DNA from: Viscum album
Taxonomy: Eukaryota > Streptophyta > Magnoliopsida > Santalales > Viscaceae
Direction: 5' to 3'
NCBI GenBank assembly: GCA_963277665.1
Contig: OY728125.1
Span: 1,711,030,889 to 1,711,094,888, forward strand
Length of the DNA stretch: 64,000 bases
Below the pieces are notes generated by a model that saw only the letters and a program-made list of their open reading frames with translations, ran no database searches and was not told where the DNA came from. The position numbers and the translations under genes were made by a program. How positions within the stretch are numbered: position 1 is the first letter of the stretch; the number at the start of each line of letters is the position of its first letter. Positions 1-12,140 of the stretch are shown here, in pieces.

Positions 1-3000
1 TCTTATCCCTGTGAGAACCTTTAGATTTTCTGATATCCATTTTGACTTTGAGGTAACATCAAACAATTTCCTCATAATTGTTGATGTCATGAATGGCTAT
101 GAATTTTCATATAATTTTATTTATCCCACCAAAGAAGCAGTAATCTTAACTTTGGGGGGTAATAAAAAAGAAGAAGATGTATTGTGGAAGTATTTTGAAG
201 TTCACTTCATACTAACCGATGGATTCACCATCATTTTTATTAAGGTTAAGGAAATCCCTATCCATTTTAATTCGAAGAGTGTGAGGAAAATATTTTTTGA
301 AAAATATTTTCTAAAATTCCTTCCAAACAATCACTTCTAACTCCTCCTCTAACTTCATATTTTTTACCAACATCCACCACATATCTGCTTCTCCTTCAAT
401 ATGATAAAAAAATAAAACCTTCTCTTACTTAGAGTATTGAAGTACATAGGATATATTTTCAATGTATTTGATCCATTATTATGTGATCAAATGATCAGAA
501 GATCTATTGAAATTTGGATTCCTTTTTCGCATAAAGGTCTAAATTGCAACATTCTATTTCTTTGGGGGATTCAAATATTCCTCATAATTCTGGTTTTGGT
601 TAAAAACACGTGTTAAATAAGATATAATTATGATAAATCTCCTCATTCCTTAACCTATCAGTTTGGGAATCTCATTTGGGAAATCATCACACTGCCCCTT
701 ATATTATTTGTTGACTGAGTTTCTCTAATTTCCATCCATTGAGTAAAAATGATGGGAAAATTAGGGATTATTATTTTTATTCTATTAAATACAAAACATG
801 AAACCAAGATCATTAAAGTGATAAATCATAAATGATATATATTCCTTAACTTATGAATTTATAGGTTTGAATAAAAGTTAACCATGATCTATTTCCTCAT
901 ATAAAACCTTATGGGTATTTTTGTTCCCTTAATAATGGTTCCTAATGAGATTGAAAAATTTCCGATTAATATTCCCTCAGAGTGTCAAACCAAGTGTGTA
1001 GTAATCCCATTTTCATGAACATGGTGACAATTGAGTTGGGCTTAATGTACCCTTTTTAGGGTTATTACCCCTAGGTAAAACTGTTCCGGAGCCACATCTA
1101 CTTGTAGTATCTGGGTAAGTATTTATTTTCTTGGAAGCCACTTACTATATACTTTACCAAAATTTAGGTATGTTTTATTATGTTTAGTTTAATACATAAG
1201 GATTTAACTAGAGTTTTCTAATCCTAATCATTAAAATAACTAGACATTTCTCTCAAACTAACTACAAAACCCATATCTTTAAAACAATTAATTTCATGAT
1301 TCATTATATAACAGTATAATTAATACAACCTTAGAAGATCATGAGCACTACTATATTTGTGAAATTAGGTACACTTCATAATAACATAAACCATTATTAA
1401 ACTATTTTTTATTAAAAACTCTGAAACATTCCCTTATATTCCTTGGATCTTTTAAAATTGAAAGAGGTAATTAGTGGAGGTACATAAGAAATAAGTGAGA
1501 TATAAATCCCAGTATGGGAACAATAATATAATAACATGACTAAATTAATACATGTGGGTCAATAGGTATATAAAAAATACATAATAGAGATGATAATCAT
1601 AATCTTGAATAATGAAGAATGATATAACATGATAACATCAAGGAAACATATAAATGTTGCAACAATATAAAACATGAAATCATAAAAATAATTCAATGAT
1701 AAAAACCAATATATCATAACATATTGTTATATGTATAGACTTCCATACACCATACATGGAATCTCATGTGATAAAAAATTACCCAATGCAATAGCGAGCT
1801 ATATATTTATGAGCCCACACATTACTTTCATATCATGTATATGCATAAGTGTGCCGCATAGATCATAAAACATAAAGATGTATTTCATCAAACTTAACCC
1901 CAAAATTTAAGGATTGTGGGTTTCATTTATAGAAATTGCCAAATAATTAAGGATATATACAACTAGGGAAATACATTTTAGTGGAAGTGGGAATGTTTAT
2001 TAACTACAAAAAATGCTTGTCATGGAAAATAACAGGATGACTTCGAAAGCTTAATGAGGGTAAATAAAGATTCAAAAAAGGGTTTAATGAGAGTTAAATT
2101 TGCAATTAATCACTTTTAAATCATAATAAAAGTAAGAGTTATTTGAAATAAAATATCCAAACACGAACAATTTGAAATAAAATGGCATAACACAAAGAAG
2201 ATTTTTGAATAAAGAAGGGAAGGATATGACTACTTACCTTGAGAGGGAGATTATTAAAGCTTGAGAGGATATTATTAAGTGATTGTGTAAGACTTGGGAG
2301 GGATCTAGAGAGGGAAAGGTAGAGTAAATTAATGCTTCAAGGGTTATTAGTGAATAATAATGAGAGGTTGGGTTGGTTTATATAGAAAAAGAGGAGAGAA
2401 TTCTTTATTAATTTGTAAACATAGTTTTTTTGACTCTATATAATAATTTAATCCAAAATACTAATTATAAAACGGTTTTTGCTCCAAATTTCTACCAAAG
2501 ATGAAAGTATTTCACTATTTTATAAGAATAAGAAACGAAATTATTAAAATAATACCCTTGGTGATGTGAAAGTGAGTCATGTTTATAATGAATTTATTTT
2601 GAAACCTTAAAATATAATATAGGTTTTCTAAGATTTATTATGGTTTTATAAAGGTAATAAAATAACTTCAAAAACACTTTATCTTAGTGGGGAAACATAA
2701 ATTTTGGTCATGGATACTCTTTATAGTATTTATTACCACAAGGTTTGGCTTTTATGATTTCATAATACATAACATATATTTATACGATATTTAATTTTTA
2801 CCCCAAAATTTGATTGTCAAAAAATTATGAAAATTTCAGTATTGGATAATTTCAACATGGTGATTTAAAAAATAAAATTTATTTTACCTAAATAATTATT
2901 TATTTTTGATAATTTATAATTTTAAATAATAAATCACCATTTATTAAGAAATATTGGTTTTTGGATAATAATATTTTTCTGACCCTAAAATAAATTACAT

Positions 3001-3690
3001 TTGACTACGTAAAATTATATTATTATTTATATTTAATAAATATTATTTTTAATAATATTTTTTAAAATATACCTCTTTTCAAAAATTATTGAATTAATCA
3101 AAAAGTGATTCTTGATTGAAATTATATATTGTAAAAATATAATTTGTTTCATCATATCAAGATGTAGTTTTTATGAAACTCATTATCTAACAATTTAAGA
3201 AGTAATAATGAATAAACATAATCAATATTTTATTGAAAGAAAATATAAAAATTCATAATGTTAGGGTCTATATACATATCCCTTTATTACCCCAGTTAAT
3301 TCCCAAAGGGTAAGGTCTGCGATGATGATATTTTCTTAGGGTGGTTCAATGAACATAGTTTGGGCCATGATCTTGATGAAATTGAACCTCTCCAATATAG
3401 TGTTTCGCTCATGGTTTAGTTATGGAATCTCAAATTGGGCTTGGTCAAGGGAAAAGACCAGTGATTCTGTCTCCCTTGGAAGCTCTGATAAATGGAATTC
3501 ATAGGGTAAGATCCTAATGTTCGAGGATATCACTCCCTCCTTCTGTGTCATTTAGACTTTATAATAACTATTAATGCACTAATCTTAATGGCCACAATAC
3601 ATGAAAATATTATCAATAGTTATGATGCTTGACAGTATTTCAAATATGATAGACCGTATAACAATCTAAAATATCCAAATTATTTCATGT
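1..3690. other. AT-rich unassigned flank with LTR-like signals
   Basis: No gene is recognisable. The plus-strand frame at 11-340 is open for 109 codons but matches no family I know and sits in AT-rich DNA, so I do not call it a gene. The stretch at 1450-2400 contains promoter-like signals on the minus strand (listed separately) and resembles a decayed retrotransposon LTR. The stretch at 3290-3540 is slightly richer in GC and may be remnant coding DNA of a retroelement. Outer boundaries of any element here could not be fixed. Confidence 0.4.
2232..2384 (-). promoter_or_regulatory. LTR-type promoter: TATA box and downstream 5' splice site
   Basis: On the minus strand a TATATAAA box lies at 2377-2384. 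About 145 bases downstream is AAGGTAAGT at 2232-2240, a perfect plant 5' splice site. Between them is a C/T-rich leader, as expected for transcribed DNA. A TATA box followed by a spliced leader is known from several plant gypsy LTRs. A similar arrangement occurs near 62.0-62.2 kb. I infer a decayed LTR promoter on the minus strand; whether it is still used is unknown. Confidence 0.35.
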
Positions 3691-6440
3691 CTTTTCTATC
3701 ACTATATTACACAATAAATCATCTATTCAATAAGAAATGAAGTTTCATTTATAAAGGTTGTTACATATTAGGTCGTTCTGGGTACACCACAAGTCTTATT
3801 AATGCATCATTTTCTCATTATAGTCAAAAACAGTACAAATATCATTTCCCTATGATTTTAGATCATTTAAAGGTTATTTGATGTGATATTCACCATTACA
3901 CACAAGTTTTGGTGTTTTTAAAATAGTAAATGTGAATTTAGGATCATCATGAGAAAATGACATCTAGAATTGATGTCTCATCCATTCATATATTTAAATA
4001 ATCACTCCATGGTTTTTGTTAATGATTTTAGGGAAATTATAGGAAGTTTTATTGGTTTTAACACTTTATTTCACATTTTTAAAGGCTGCTAGACATTTAA
4101 AAATGACTTATTGAGTTCTAATGAGCCCATTGTATCTCCGATTGATGTACTGCCAATGGATACCAAACAAAAAAAATACAAGCAATGTTATTCAATGATT
4201 CCATGTCATTCATAGGTCATTTTTTTTGGTTTTGATAGTTACAAAAATGTTTTAGTGTTTTAAAACACTAAAAGTGTGTTTATGATCATCCTAAGAAAAT
4301 GAAACCACATATTGAAATTTTAAAAGTTCCAATATTTCAAAAACAACTCTGATGTTTTTTTTCATATGATTTCATAGAAACCATAAGTCTTTTTGTTGAT
4401 TTTGACCCCTTGATTCTTGTTTTTAATGGCCATCAAACCATTAATTTTTTTATTAGGTCTGTCTAAGAACACTTCATGTATAGTTGCTATGTCTTATAAT
4501 TATAGAAAACATTATTAACACAAAGTTGACATTACTATGATTTCAAATCATTTGAAGGACATTTTATAAGGTTTTGATCATTACATGAATGTTTAAGTCT
4601 TTTAAAACAATGAAAAATTTGTTTTGAGTCTTCCTAATCAAATGAAACCTTAAATTTATGTTTTTATATTCTACAATTTCTAAAATCACTATTTAGTTTT
4701 TGTCATGATTTCATGGTAATCAGATGTCATTTCCTTTGCTTTGAACCCCTGATGCAAGTTCTTAATGGTTGTAAAACGATTAAAAACTGCTTTCTAGGTC
4801 GTTCTGGGCACAACACACATTGGATTAATTATCTATTATAACATACATTAAAAAATAATATAAAGATAGATTTTATATGTTTTACAATCTTTTATAAGTT
4901 GTTTGATATGGATTTGACCATTACATGCATGTTTTAGTGTTTTTGAAACACTAAAAGTGTGACTACGATAATATCGAGAAAATGACATCTCTTATTTAAA
5001 TTCTGTATTCTCCTACATTTCGAAAATCACTATACTAGTTTTTTATAATATTTCATAGAAATTATAGGCCATTTTATTGGTTTTTACCCCCTAACAATCA
5101 TTTTTAATGACCACGAAACCATTAAAAATTTGTTATTAGGTCCATCATCGCACACCACATTTATGATTGACATTCCATATACTCTTACAAACAAAGTATA
5201 CCTTTGATTTTAGGTCATTCAGAGGATGTTTACTAATGTGCTGATAGTTACACACACTTTTTAGTGCTTTAAAACACAAAAAGTATGTTTATAGTCATCT
5301 TGAGAAAAACAAATCATATTGAAATTATATTAGTTATAAAATTTCAAAAATCATTGTACTATTTTTTTACAATTTCATGGTAATAAGTGATTTATTTCTT
5401 GTTTTGACCCCCTAATGCATGTTTTTAAAGGTCCCCAAACCTTTAAAAACTACATTTTAGGTCATTCTGGGAACAATGCATGCCATATTGTTGTTCTTTT
5501 TACTCTTACATAATAAAAATAATAAATATAAGTTTATCTGATTATTTATTGTCACTTAGAGGCCATTTTCTATGGTTTGGACTATTACACAAAAGTTTAA
5601 TTTGTTTTAAAAAACTAAAAAGGTTCTTGCAGTCATAATGAGGAAAAAACAATTGATTGATGTGCTTTATATTCCAAAATTTTAAAAATATCTATTTGGT
5701 TTTTTTAGGATTTCATACCAAATTTTTGTCACTTTCATGGTTTTGATCCTCTAATGGATGTTTTTAAAGGCCATCAAATAGTTAAAAAGTGCTTATTTAA
5801 TCCATTTGAGCACTTCAAAAGTTTTATTGATGTTTCTTATATTCATAAACCTCAATAATAATAAAAATATGATCCCTTTATTATTTCACATCATTCATTA
5901 GTTTTTTGATATGGTTTTGATCCTTATATGCGAGTTTTAGTGTTTTAAAACACTAAAAGTTGTTTGTGATCATCCTGAGAAAAAACGAATTTGGATTGAT
6001 ATAACCTGAATTCCAATATTTTATAAATAAATTTTAGGTTTTTTTATTATGATTTTACAACATTGGGAGGTATTTTTCTTGGTTTTACCCCTATCTCATA
6101 TTTTTAAGGACTACCAAATATTTTAATACTTCTTAGTTAGTTAGTTCGAGCTGAATATGCATCTAATTGATGTTCCATCTACTATGAAATTTCAAAACAA
6201 TACAAATATAGTATTCCCATGATATTATCTCAATACAATGTCATTTTATATTATTTTAACCATTATAGTTACATTATTTTATTTTTAAACACTAAAAAAC
6301 TTTTTTAGTCATCCTAAGAAAATAAAAACTCAGATTGATATTTCATTATTTACGATATTTTAAAAATAATTCAGTGGTTACTATCCTTTGCTTTTATAAC
6401 AATTAGAGTTCATTTCATTTTTTTCACCCATAATACAAGA
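3690..6440 (+). repeat. Satellite block 1, ~337-bp dimeric monomer
   Basis: About eight head-to-tail copies of a ~337-bp unit. The landmark TTTTAAAACACTAAAAG, or its variants, recurs near 3915, 4255, 4595, 4935, 5268, 5605, 5940 and 6280. Midway between these lies a second landmark of the type TTAGGTCATTCTGGGCACA, near 3771, 4456, 4795, 5137, 5459 and 5800. The two half-units can be aligned with each other (a GTCAT.CTG core followed by TTGATGT, and preceded by GGTTTTGACC), so the unit is a dimer of ~168-bp halves. Copies have diverged by substitution and small indels. The right end breaks inside half B, about 45 bases before the copia element. Confidence 0.85.
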
Positions 6441-6480
6441 AAAAGTTCAATGAAAAATGTGTGAACAGTCCATGGCTTCT

Positions 6481-6485
6481 AAAGT
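6481..6485. repeat. Left target-site duplication of the copia element
   Basis: AAAGT lies immediately outside the left LTR and pairs with TAAGT at 32871-32875 outside the right LTR. Four of five bases match, as expected for an old 5-bp duplication. Confidence 0.6.
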
Positions 6486-8525
6486 TGTGGTTCTAAAGGA
6501 TCGAATAATATATGGGGGGTGCTGAATCAATTGTTAAATTTTTATAAGTTTCAAGACATTTATAAAATCAACCCCTATAACCTATCAAATTTAATTACCT
6601 TATCATATGATAATAAATACTTACACATTAAAAAGGTAAGAAATCAAGTAAAGGACATAATATCTACAAGGTTTATCCTTAGTGTGATAACCTACATCCT
6701 TGTCATATCCACTTCCAAGTGTCTATATAAATTCATTATAACAAATAAGTGATTAAAAATTGTGTCAACTCCTATTAAAAACCTTATATCTCCTGATATA
6801 AATGATTATTCTGAATCCCTTTAGTTTAATTTTTTTATCTTACAAAGAATTGATCCATAATAGAGTAGATAAATTTTCTTTTCTCCTCATAAATCAGTCA
6901 GGAACCTTATTCTGATGACCCTGGGTCCAATTTCCTTAGTTATATTGGCTCATTACGATGAAATCATAATGATGAACATATTATAATGAACCATTTTCTA
7001 AACAATCCCTTCTCAAACTCTACTCAACTGCCCTATATAATCTTCCTCAGTCTAGTGAGAAGACTTACAATTGTCTGATCTTCTAATTAGATCACTATCT
7101 TGAAATTAAATTTTATTCAAACTCTACATTTCTCTACCTTTTATACACATAAAAGGTTGAAATACATGAATTTACTACACATATATTTATATGAAACCCA
7201 TAATAGAAAAGACAAAAAACTAAAAAACCATCCCTACTTAGTCAAATTAAAAAACTCTAAAACCTATTCATATTTTAATTTCATGTTTGAACACTTAAAA
7301 TATTTAATAATATTATGTAATATTCGTGAGTATTATCTATAATTAGTCTTATCAAACTTCCTAACTTTTATTTATTAAGATATAACTTCCTCAAATCATT
7401 AAGAATTGACTTTCCTCATCAGATTTAATCATATTTACTTTCAATCTTAGAGTTAGTCTGATTGAATTTCCATCTCAGAGTAAGTATAATTGACTTTACT
7501 TCTTAGAGTAAGTATGATATAATTTCGTTCTCAAAGTCAGTTTGATTGAATTTCATCCTTAGATCCAGTTAGATTGAATTTCATCCTCAGAGTCATTTAA
7601 ATTAACTTTCATTCTCAGATTCATTATGATGGAACTTCCTCACCTTCAGTCTGATGGATTACTTATAATGATGTAGTTATCTTTACGATGAAATTCTCAT
7701 TATGATGGAAACTCTACTCTAGGACTTTTAAATTCTTAAAAAAAATCAGCTATGACTCATTTATACTTTTGAAAACATATGTGCTCCATACTTATGGGTC
7801 CAATTTAAATTTTTTCTTGATTTCTAGAACCAATAAGATCTTTACAATTCCTCCATTTCTCAAAATATTTTACTATAATAGTTTTTGTGATATATGAGAA
7901 CACAAATATTAGAAAAAACCATATGAATTACATAGAAAAGTATTTTTTACTTCCCTTAATTTTAACATCTTCTTTCTTTCTAACCAAAACACAATATGAT
8001 TGGATGCACCTATTCTCCCCCTTTTATTCATAAGTCCTGCATAAAGGGTGTTACAAATGACATATGATATATGAGAATTAAAAACCAGAAAATATTCATC
8101 TGACTTAATGTTAGAATGTTTAATAAATTTCAAAAAAATTGAAATCACTATCTTCATTCAAAATCTTCGGCAACATTATGATTTTATAACTCAATAACTT
8201 TTTAATAACAAACATCATGTCCGATAGATCTTGAACTTCATGCTGATGGATCTAAGAATGATGTTGTGTCCAATAAACAACTTTAAATTAATGATGACTT
8301 CTGTGACTAGTGATTCTTAGTATAATACTCTATATCCAGTGCTTCTCAGTCTGATCCTCTATGTCTGGAAAACAAATTTCAAAAAAAAACTTTTTAACCC
8401 CTTTATGTTTGTGCTGGATCATTCAGAAACATTCAACTATTTTTTAAAAAACATTATTTTAAAAAACATTAGTTTTCAAAAAATAAAAACACTTTGTTAA
8501 AGAAAAACATCACAAAGGTTCTTCA
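6486..8525 (-). repeat. 3' LTR of the copia element
   Basis: In element sense it begins TGAAGAACCTTTGTG at 8525, just after the polypurine tract, and ends near 6486. It aligns along its length with 30868-32870, for example GAAAAACATCA near the inner end and TTCTAAAGGATCGAAT against TTCCAAAGGATCAAAT at the outer end. The plus strand holds a short run of six Gs at 6514-6519 where the partner LTR has twelve. The LTR includes a ~30-bp minisatellite, listed separately. The open frames within it at 6519-6752, 7100-7342 and 7909-8157 are shadows in AT-rich DNA, not genes. Confidence 0.85.
7440..7650 (+). repeat. ~30-bp minisatellite inside the copia 3' LTR
   Basis: Six to seven degenerate copies of a unit like TCAGAGTTAGTCTGATTGAA followed by TTTCCTC. 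The corresponding part of the other LTR (31830-31990) carries the same repeat with a different copy number and spacing. The repeat therefore predates the insertion, and its copies have changed independently since. Confidence 0.75.
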
Positions 8526-8543
8526 ATCTACCCCTTCCATTTT
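8526..8543 (-). other. Polypurine tract of the copia element
   Basis: On the minus strand AATGGAAGGGGTAGAT sits directly before the LTR start TGAAGAACC. A purine run abutting the 3' LTR primes plus-strand synthesis in LTR retrotransposons. Its position fixes the element's orientation as minus and the LTR edge at 8525. Confidence 0.75.
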
Positions 8544-9067
8544 GTTTGAAAACTTTTGTTAACAGCTTTTAAAACTCACCTTTAATAAAAAACTCATGTT
8601 TTTGGAATTTTAACAAAACCTATCCTTTCTCAAAAGAGAGTATTATAAGACCACACTAATTGATAATGTAATGATTATTAATTAATTCCATCCCTCGGTG
8701 ACAAGAAAATATTACGACCATGTTAAGATAACCCCCCTCACTTTTATCATTTCTCACTTTTCTTTTTCTCCCCTTGATTTTTATCCCTCCCATTATCTGA
8801 TAACCACAACATTAGATTCATAAAAAATTATAAGTTAGAACATCTTAGAGAGTACAAAGTTTTTAATTTATCTCCCTCTTTGTCAACATAATACAATTTA
8901 TAATGGGGTATTTTTTATGAGAAATAGGAAGTCATTGGAAAAGGATGAACATGAAGTTGCAGCCTAAACTCAACAAACCTTTCTTTTGGAATTTCCTTTG
9001 TTTAAATATTAATAATTTGATACTTCATTGAGATATATTACAGTAAAACATATCTAGAATAAGATTT

Positions 9068-9400
9068 CTATTTTGTAAATTGAAACTTTATATAAATGTG
9101 TTTTGATCTCTTACTATGGAAAATATTTCTAGAAATGTTAATTTCACTATCATTATCACAAAGTATCTCCAATGGCTCAGAAAATTTTACCTTCAAATAT
9201 TCTAGCAGAAATTTCATCCAAAAAATCTTAGTAAAAGACTGAGTAGCCAAGACATATTTCAATTATTATATTCTCAAATTTACTAAACATTGTTTCTTAT
9301 TATACAAACTGAAAGAACATTAACCAAATAAAATATTCATCTTGAGGTTGATTTTCTATTATTAAAATATCCAGCGCAATCAGCATTAGTATAACCATGA
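9068..9400 (-). pseudogene. Ty1/copia RNase H remnant
   Basis: The minus frame at 9068-9262 reads ATQSFTKIFWMKFLLEYLKV, then LEILCDNDSEINISRN, then HSKRSKHIYIKFQF. This is the C-terminal part of the copia RNase H: the WL..LL.EL block, the CDN..A..I block with the active-site aspartate, and the R.KHI block that precedes the H-F motif. The upstream half can be followed to about 9400 only with frameshifts. It is the last coding block of the polyprotein; the polypurine tract follows after about 525 bases. Confidence 0.85.
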
Positions 9401-9699
9401 AACTTTATCTCATAATTTCTTTTGTATAACAACCCATGTGAAGTAGTTCCTTTGATATATCTCAGAATTTTATTTACTGTTAACATATGTGATTATTTTG
9501 GATTACTTTGATACCTATAACACAAAGTCACATCATAAAAAATTTATATCCTTGATGTTGTAAGGTAATGTATAATTCTTATTAGCTTCTAAAAGTATTT
9601 CAGATTCAAACTTTTACCAGAATCATATTTACTCAACTTCATCCCCAATGAGATAGGATTAGAAACTTATTTGGATTATTCCATGCCAAACTTTTTTAT

Positions 9700-10350
9700 C
9701 AATTCACAACATATTTTTATTGAGATAGGAAAATGTATTTTTATTTTTTTGAACTGGTAAACCAAGTAATAATTTTAATTCTCTTAAAATTGACATTTCA
9801 ATGTTCATTTTCATTTATTCATAAAATGTTTTAATAACATATTCTATATACCCAACAAAAATTATACCATCCACATAAAAAACTACAATTATATTTCCAA
9901 ATCCAACATCTTTAACATATAAGTTCCTATAAAATTTTCCTTTAGAAAAATTCAATATTCTCAAAGCATTATCAAACTTATAATACCATAGACATGTAAC
10001 ATGTTAAAAAACATACAATTATTTATTCAATCTACTATATTTTTTTTTCATCCTCATCAAGTAGAAACCCATAGGGTTGTTCAATGTAAAATTCTTGCTT
10101 AATTTCTCCGTTGATAAATGATCACTTCACATCCATCAGTTATAATTTTTAATTCTGATGTGAAGACACTACTAGAAATAATCAAATAATTTATAAACCT
10201 ACAACTAGGGAAATTAATTAATCAAAATCCACACCTTCCACCTTTGGATATCCATTATAAATAATCCTTTCTTTGTTTCATGAATATTTTCCATGTTCAT
10301 TTAACTTGTTTATGTAAACCCATTTTGTCCCTATAACTTTTTACCTTTCG
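9700..10350 (-). pseudogene. Ty1/copia reverse transcriptase remnant
   Basis: On the minus strand, across frames, I can follow IGTKWVYINKLNEHGK (near 10270-10340), the block corresponding to KLYQMDVKSAFLNG here reading LMDVK.SFINGEIKQEFYIE (10060-10150), QPYGF, and the catalytic block VVFYVDGIIFVGY at about 9850-9885. These are fingers and palm landmarks of copia RT. The family motif YVDD reads YVDG here, so the second catalytic aspartate is lost. Further on, MSILRELKLLLGLPVQK matches the ELxxFLGLQI block. Several in-frame stops and shifts are present. This was the polymerase that copied element RNA to DNA. Confidence 0.85.
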
Positions 10351-11019
10351 GGTGTGGAACATGTTTCCATGTTTGATTTTAATCATCTTGATCCAACTCT
10401 TCATTCATATCATTCACCAATTTGTTTATGTTTAATAGCTTCTAAAATTGACTCTTATTCAAATTTTGAGATGAGTGATGTTTGATTTTATAATCTTAGC
10501 ATTCTTATTTTATGAACTAGATCCTTTTAGTTCTCACGAATATTTTTGGCCTCAAAATGTTTTTTTAATGTAGGAAATTATAGAATACCTTTTCTTGATC
10601 CATTTTCTTCATGACACGATTCATCTGAATAGTCATGCACATTACTTTTCCCACTGTCATTTTCATTGCAAACTTTCAATTTTTATTCCAAAACATTCCC
10701 AATAACTTTTTTTAAAGAAGTTGGATTCTCAATAACTTTCACATAATATGAGTTAACCAATTTTTTTAAACATTTTTTATAACATTCGTAACTTTTTTCC
10801 ATTGGTTGAATAACCATATAATAGTTCCCTCCTTATATTTTCATCAAAATTTCCCATATCAGGATTTTGCATTTTAAGAAAACACAGACCTAAATAAACT
10901 TTGAACTAATTTAATGAAGATTTTTTATACTACATTTCATAAGAATAAATGTTGGATTCAATCCTTAACAAAAATATATTCTAAACATGTATATTAGTAC
11001 AAATATTTTCTCTCCAGTT

Positions 11020-11560
11020 GAACATTGAAATTTTTTATTCTTCTTACATGATTCTTCCCACTTCCATCAAACTCTGATTATTCCTTTTTTCTACTCAAAT
11101 TTTTGGGGTATATGGAGCACTATTATGATGTTTAATAGAATAATTTCAATGACATTTTTTTAAAATTATTTCTTATATACTCTGTTCTAATATCCATTCT
11201 CAACTTCATTGTATAACCCCCATTTCTTTCTCAACTTCTTTTCTGAAGACTCTGAACATTTCTATAGCCTATGGCTTGTGTTTCACAAAAATGATATTTT
11301 TTATCTGAGTGAAATCATCAATATAAGTGATAAAGTAAAAATCCCATTTTTTGGATTGATGTGTCATCCACCCATATAAATCAGAGTGAATAATTTCAAT
11401 AGGTCTGTTACACTGAATCTTTACTATCTTATAACTCTTATTTGTAATTTTACCTTTTTAAAAAGTTGTAAAAACAACATATTCTCTTTTTTTTAAATTT
11501 GGAATTTATTGAAAAAAATAAAACTTCGAATGTTTTCTCATTTTTTTCTTCTCAAGGTTA
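11020..11560 (-). pseudogene. Ty1/copia integrase remnant
   Basis: Minus-strand translation gives RPIEIIHSDLYG, then KKWDFYFITYIDDFTQI around 11310-11430, matching the integrase core blocks HSDLCGPM and Y.FIDDYSRY that carry two catalytic aspartates. Around 11020-11140 the text SAPYTPK, then a break, then EKRNNQSLMEVGRIM matches SAPRTPQQNGVVERKNRTL.EMARTM, which contains the third acidic residue of the DDE triad. Stops separate the blocks. The plus-strand frame at 11509-11763 is a shadow. Confidence 0.85.
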
Positions 11561-12000
11561 CCAAGTCTTTGATGACAAAAACTTTTTTAATCTTCACCTC
11601 TAATGTAATAGGAGTTGTTAAATTTTCATATTTGGAAGAGATCCCCACTAGTTCCATATCCTTTTGTAATAACTTTTACATATTTCCTGCTTTTGATAAC
11701 ATAAGAATATTTTCTAAAGATAAATTCTTTTACATTATCACAAAAATTACTTATATTATGTAAGTTACGTTTTAGTCCATCACCAAACAAGACTTAATTA
11801 GATTTAATCTATTTCAACTTTAATCTAAGCTATTTTGATTCCGCTAATTTTTAGAGAACTATTATTAAAAAAGGTAACAACACATCCATAATTATTTCAA
11901 CATGTTTCACATTTTTTATATCACTTGTCATGTGTGAAGAACAACCACTACTAGGTATACATGGTTTTTTCTTTTTTTACTTTCGTTTAAGGTAATATCA
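11560..12000 (-). pseudogene. Copia protease/gag-pre-integrase remnant
   Basis: Near 11920-11980 the minus strand reads CIPSSGCSSHMTSDIKNV, matching the copia protease landmark YLDSGCSRHMTGD; the catalytic D.G reads S.G here. Between this and the integrase core lies the usual gag-pre-integrase spacer, recognisable only in pieces. The order fits a copia polyprotein. Confidence 0.7.
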
Positions 12001-12084
12001 ATAACAATGGATCTTTCATAAAATTTATTCTTTCTTGTATCATTTTCTATTATTTCATATAAAAAATTGCATGGAAGTATAGTC

Positions 12085-12140
12085 AAACATTCTTTCGTAA
12101 TATTACCCTCTCGATCATATCTTTCACAATCTTATTCCAG
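12085..12140 (-). pseudogene. Gag zinc-knuckle remnant
   Basis: The minus strand reads CERYDREGNITKEC, close to the retroelement CCHC knuckle C-x2-C-x4-H-x4-C. The first and last cysteines remain, the second Cys is Tyr-Asp, and the His is Asn. It sits between gag and protease as expected. The knuckle binds element RNA in working copies. Confidence 0.6.

Noticed and set aside
11..340. 109-codon plus-strand open frame at the left edge
   Set aside because: It is the longest open frame but has no recognisable motif, atypical composition for a plant protein and no neighbouring gene structure; kept only as part of the unassigned flank.
6519..8157. Open frames at 6519-6752, 7100-7342 and 7909-8157
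   Set aside because: They lie wholly inside the copia LTR, and the partner LTR does not keep the same frames.
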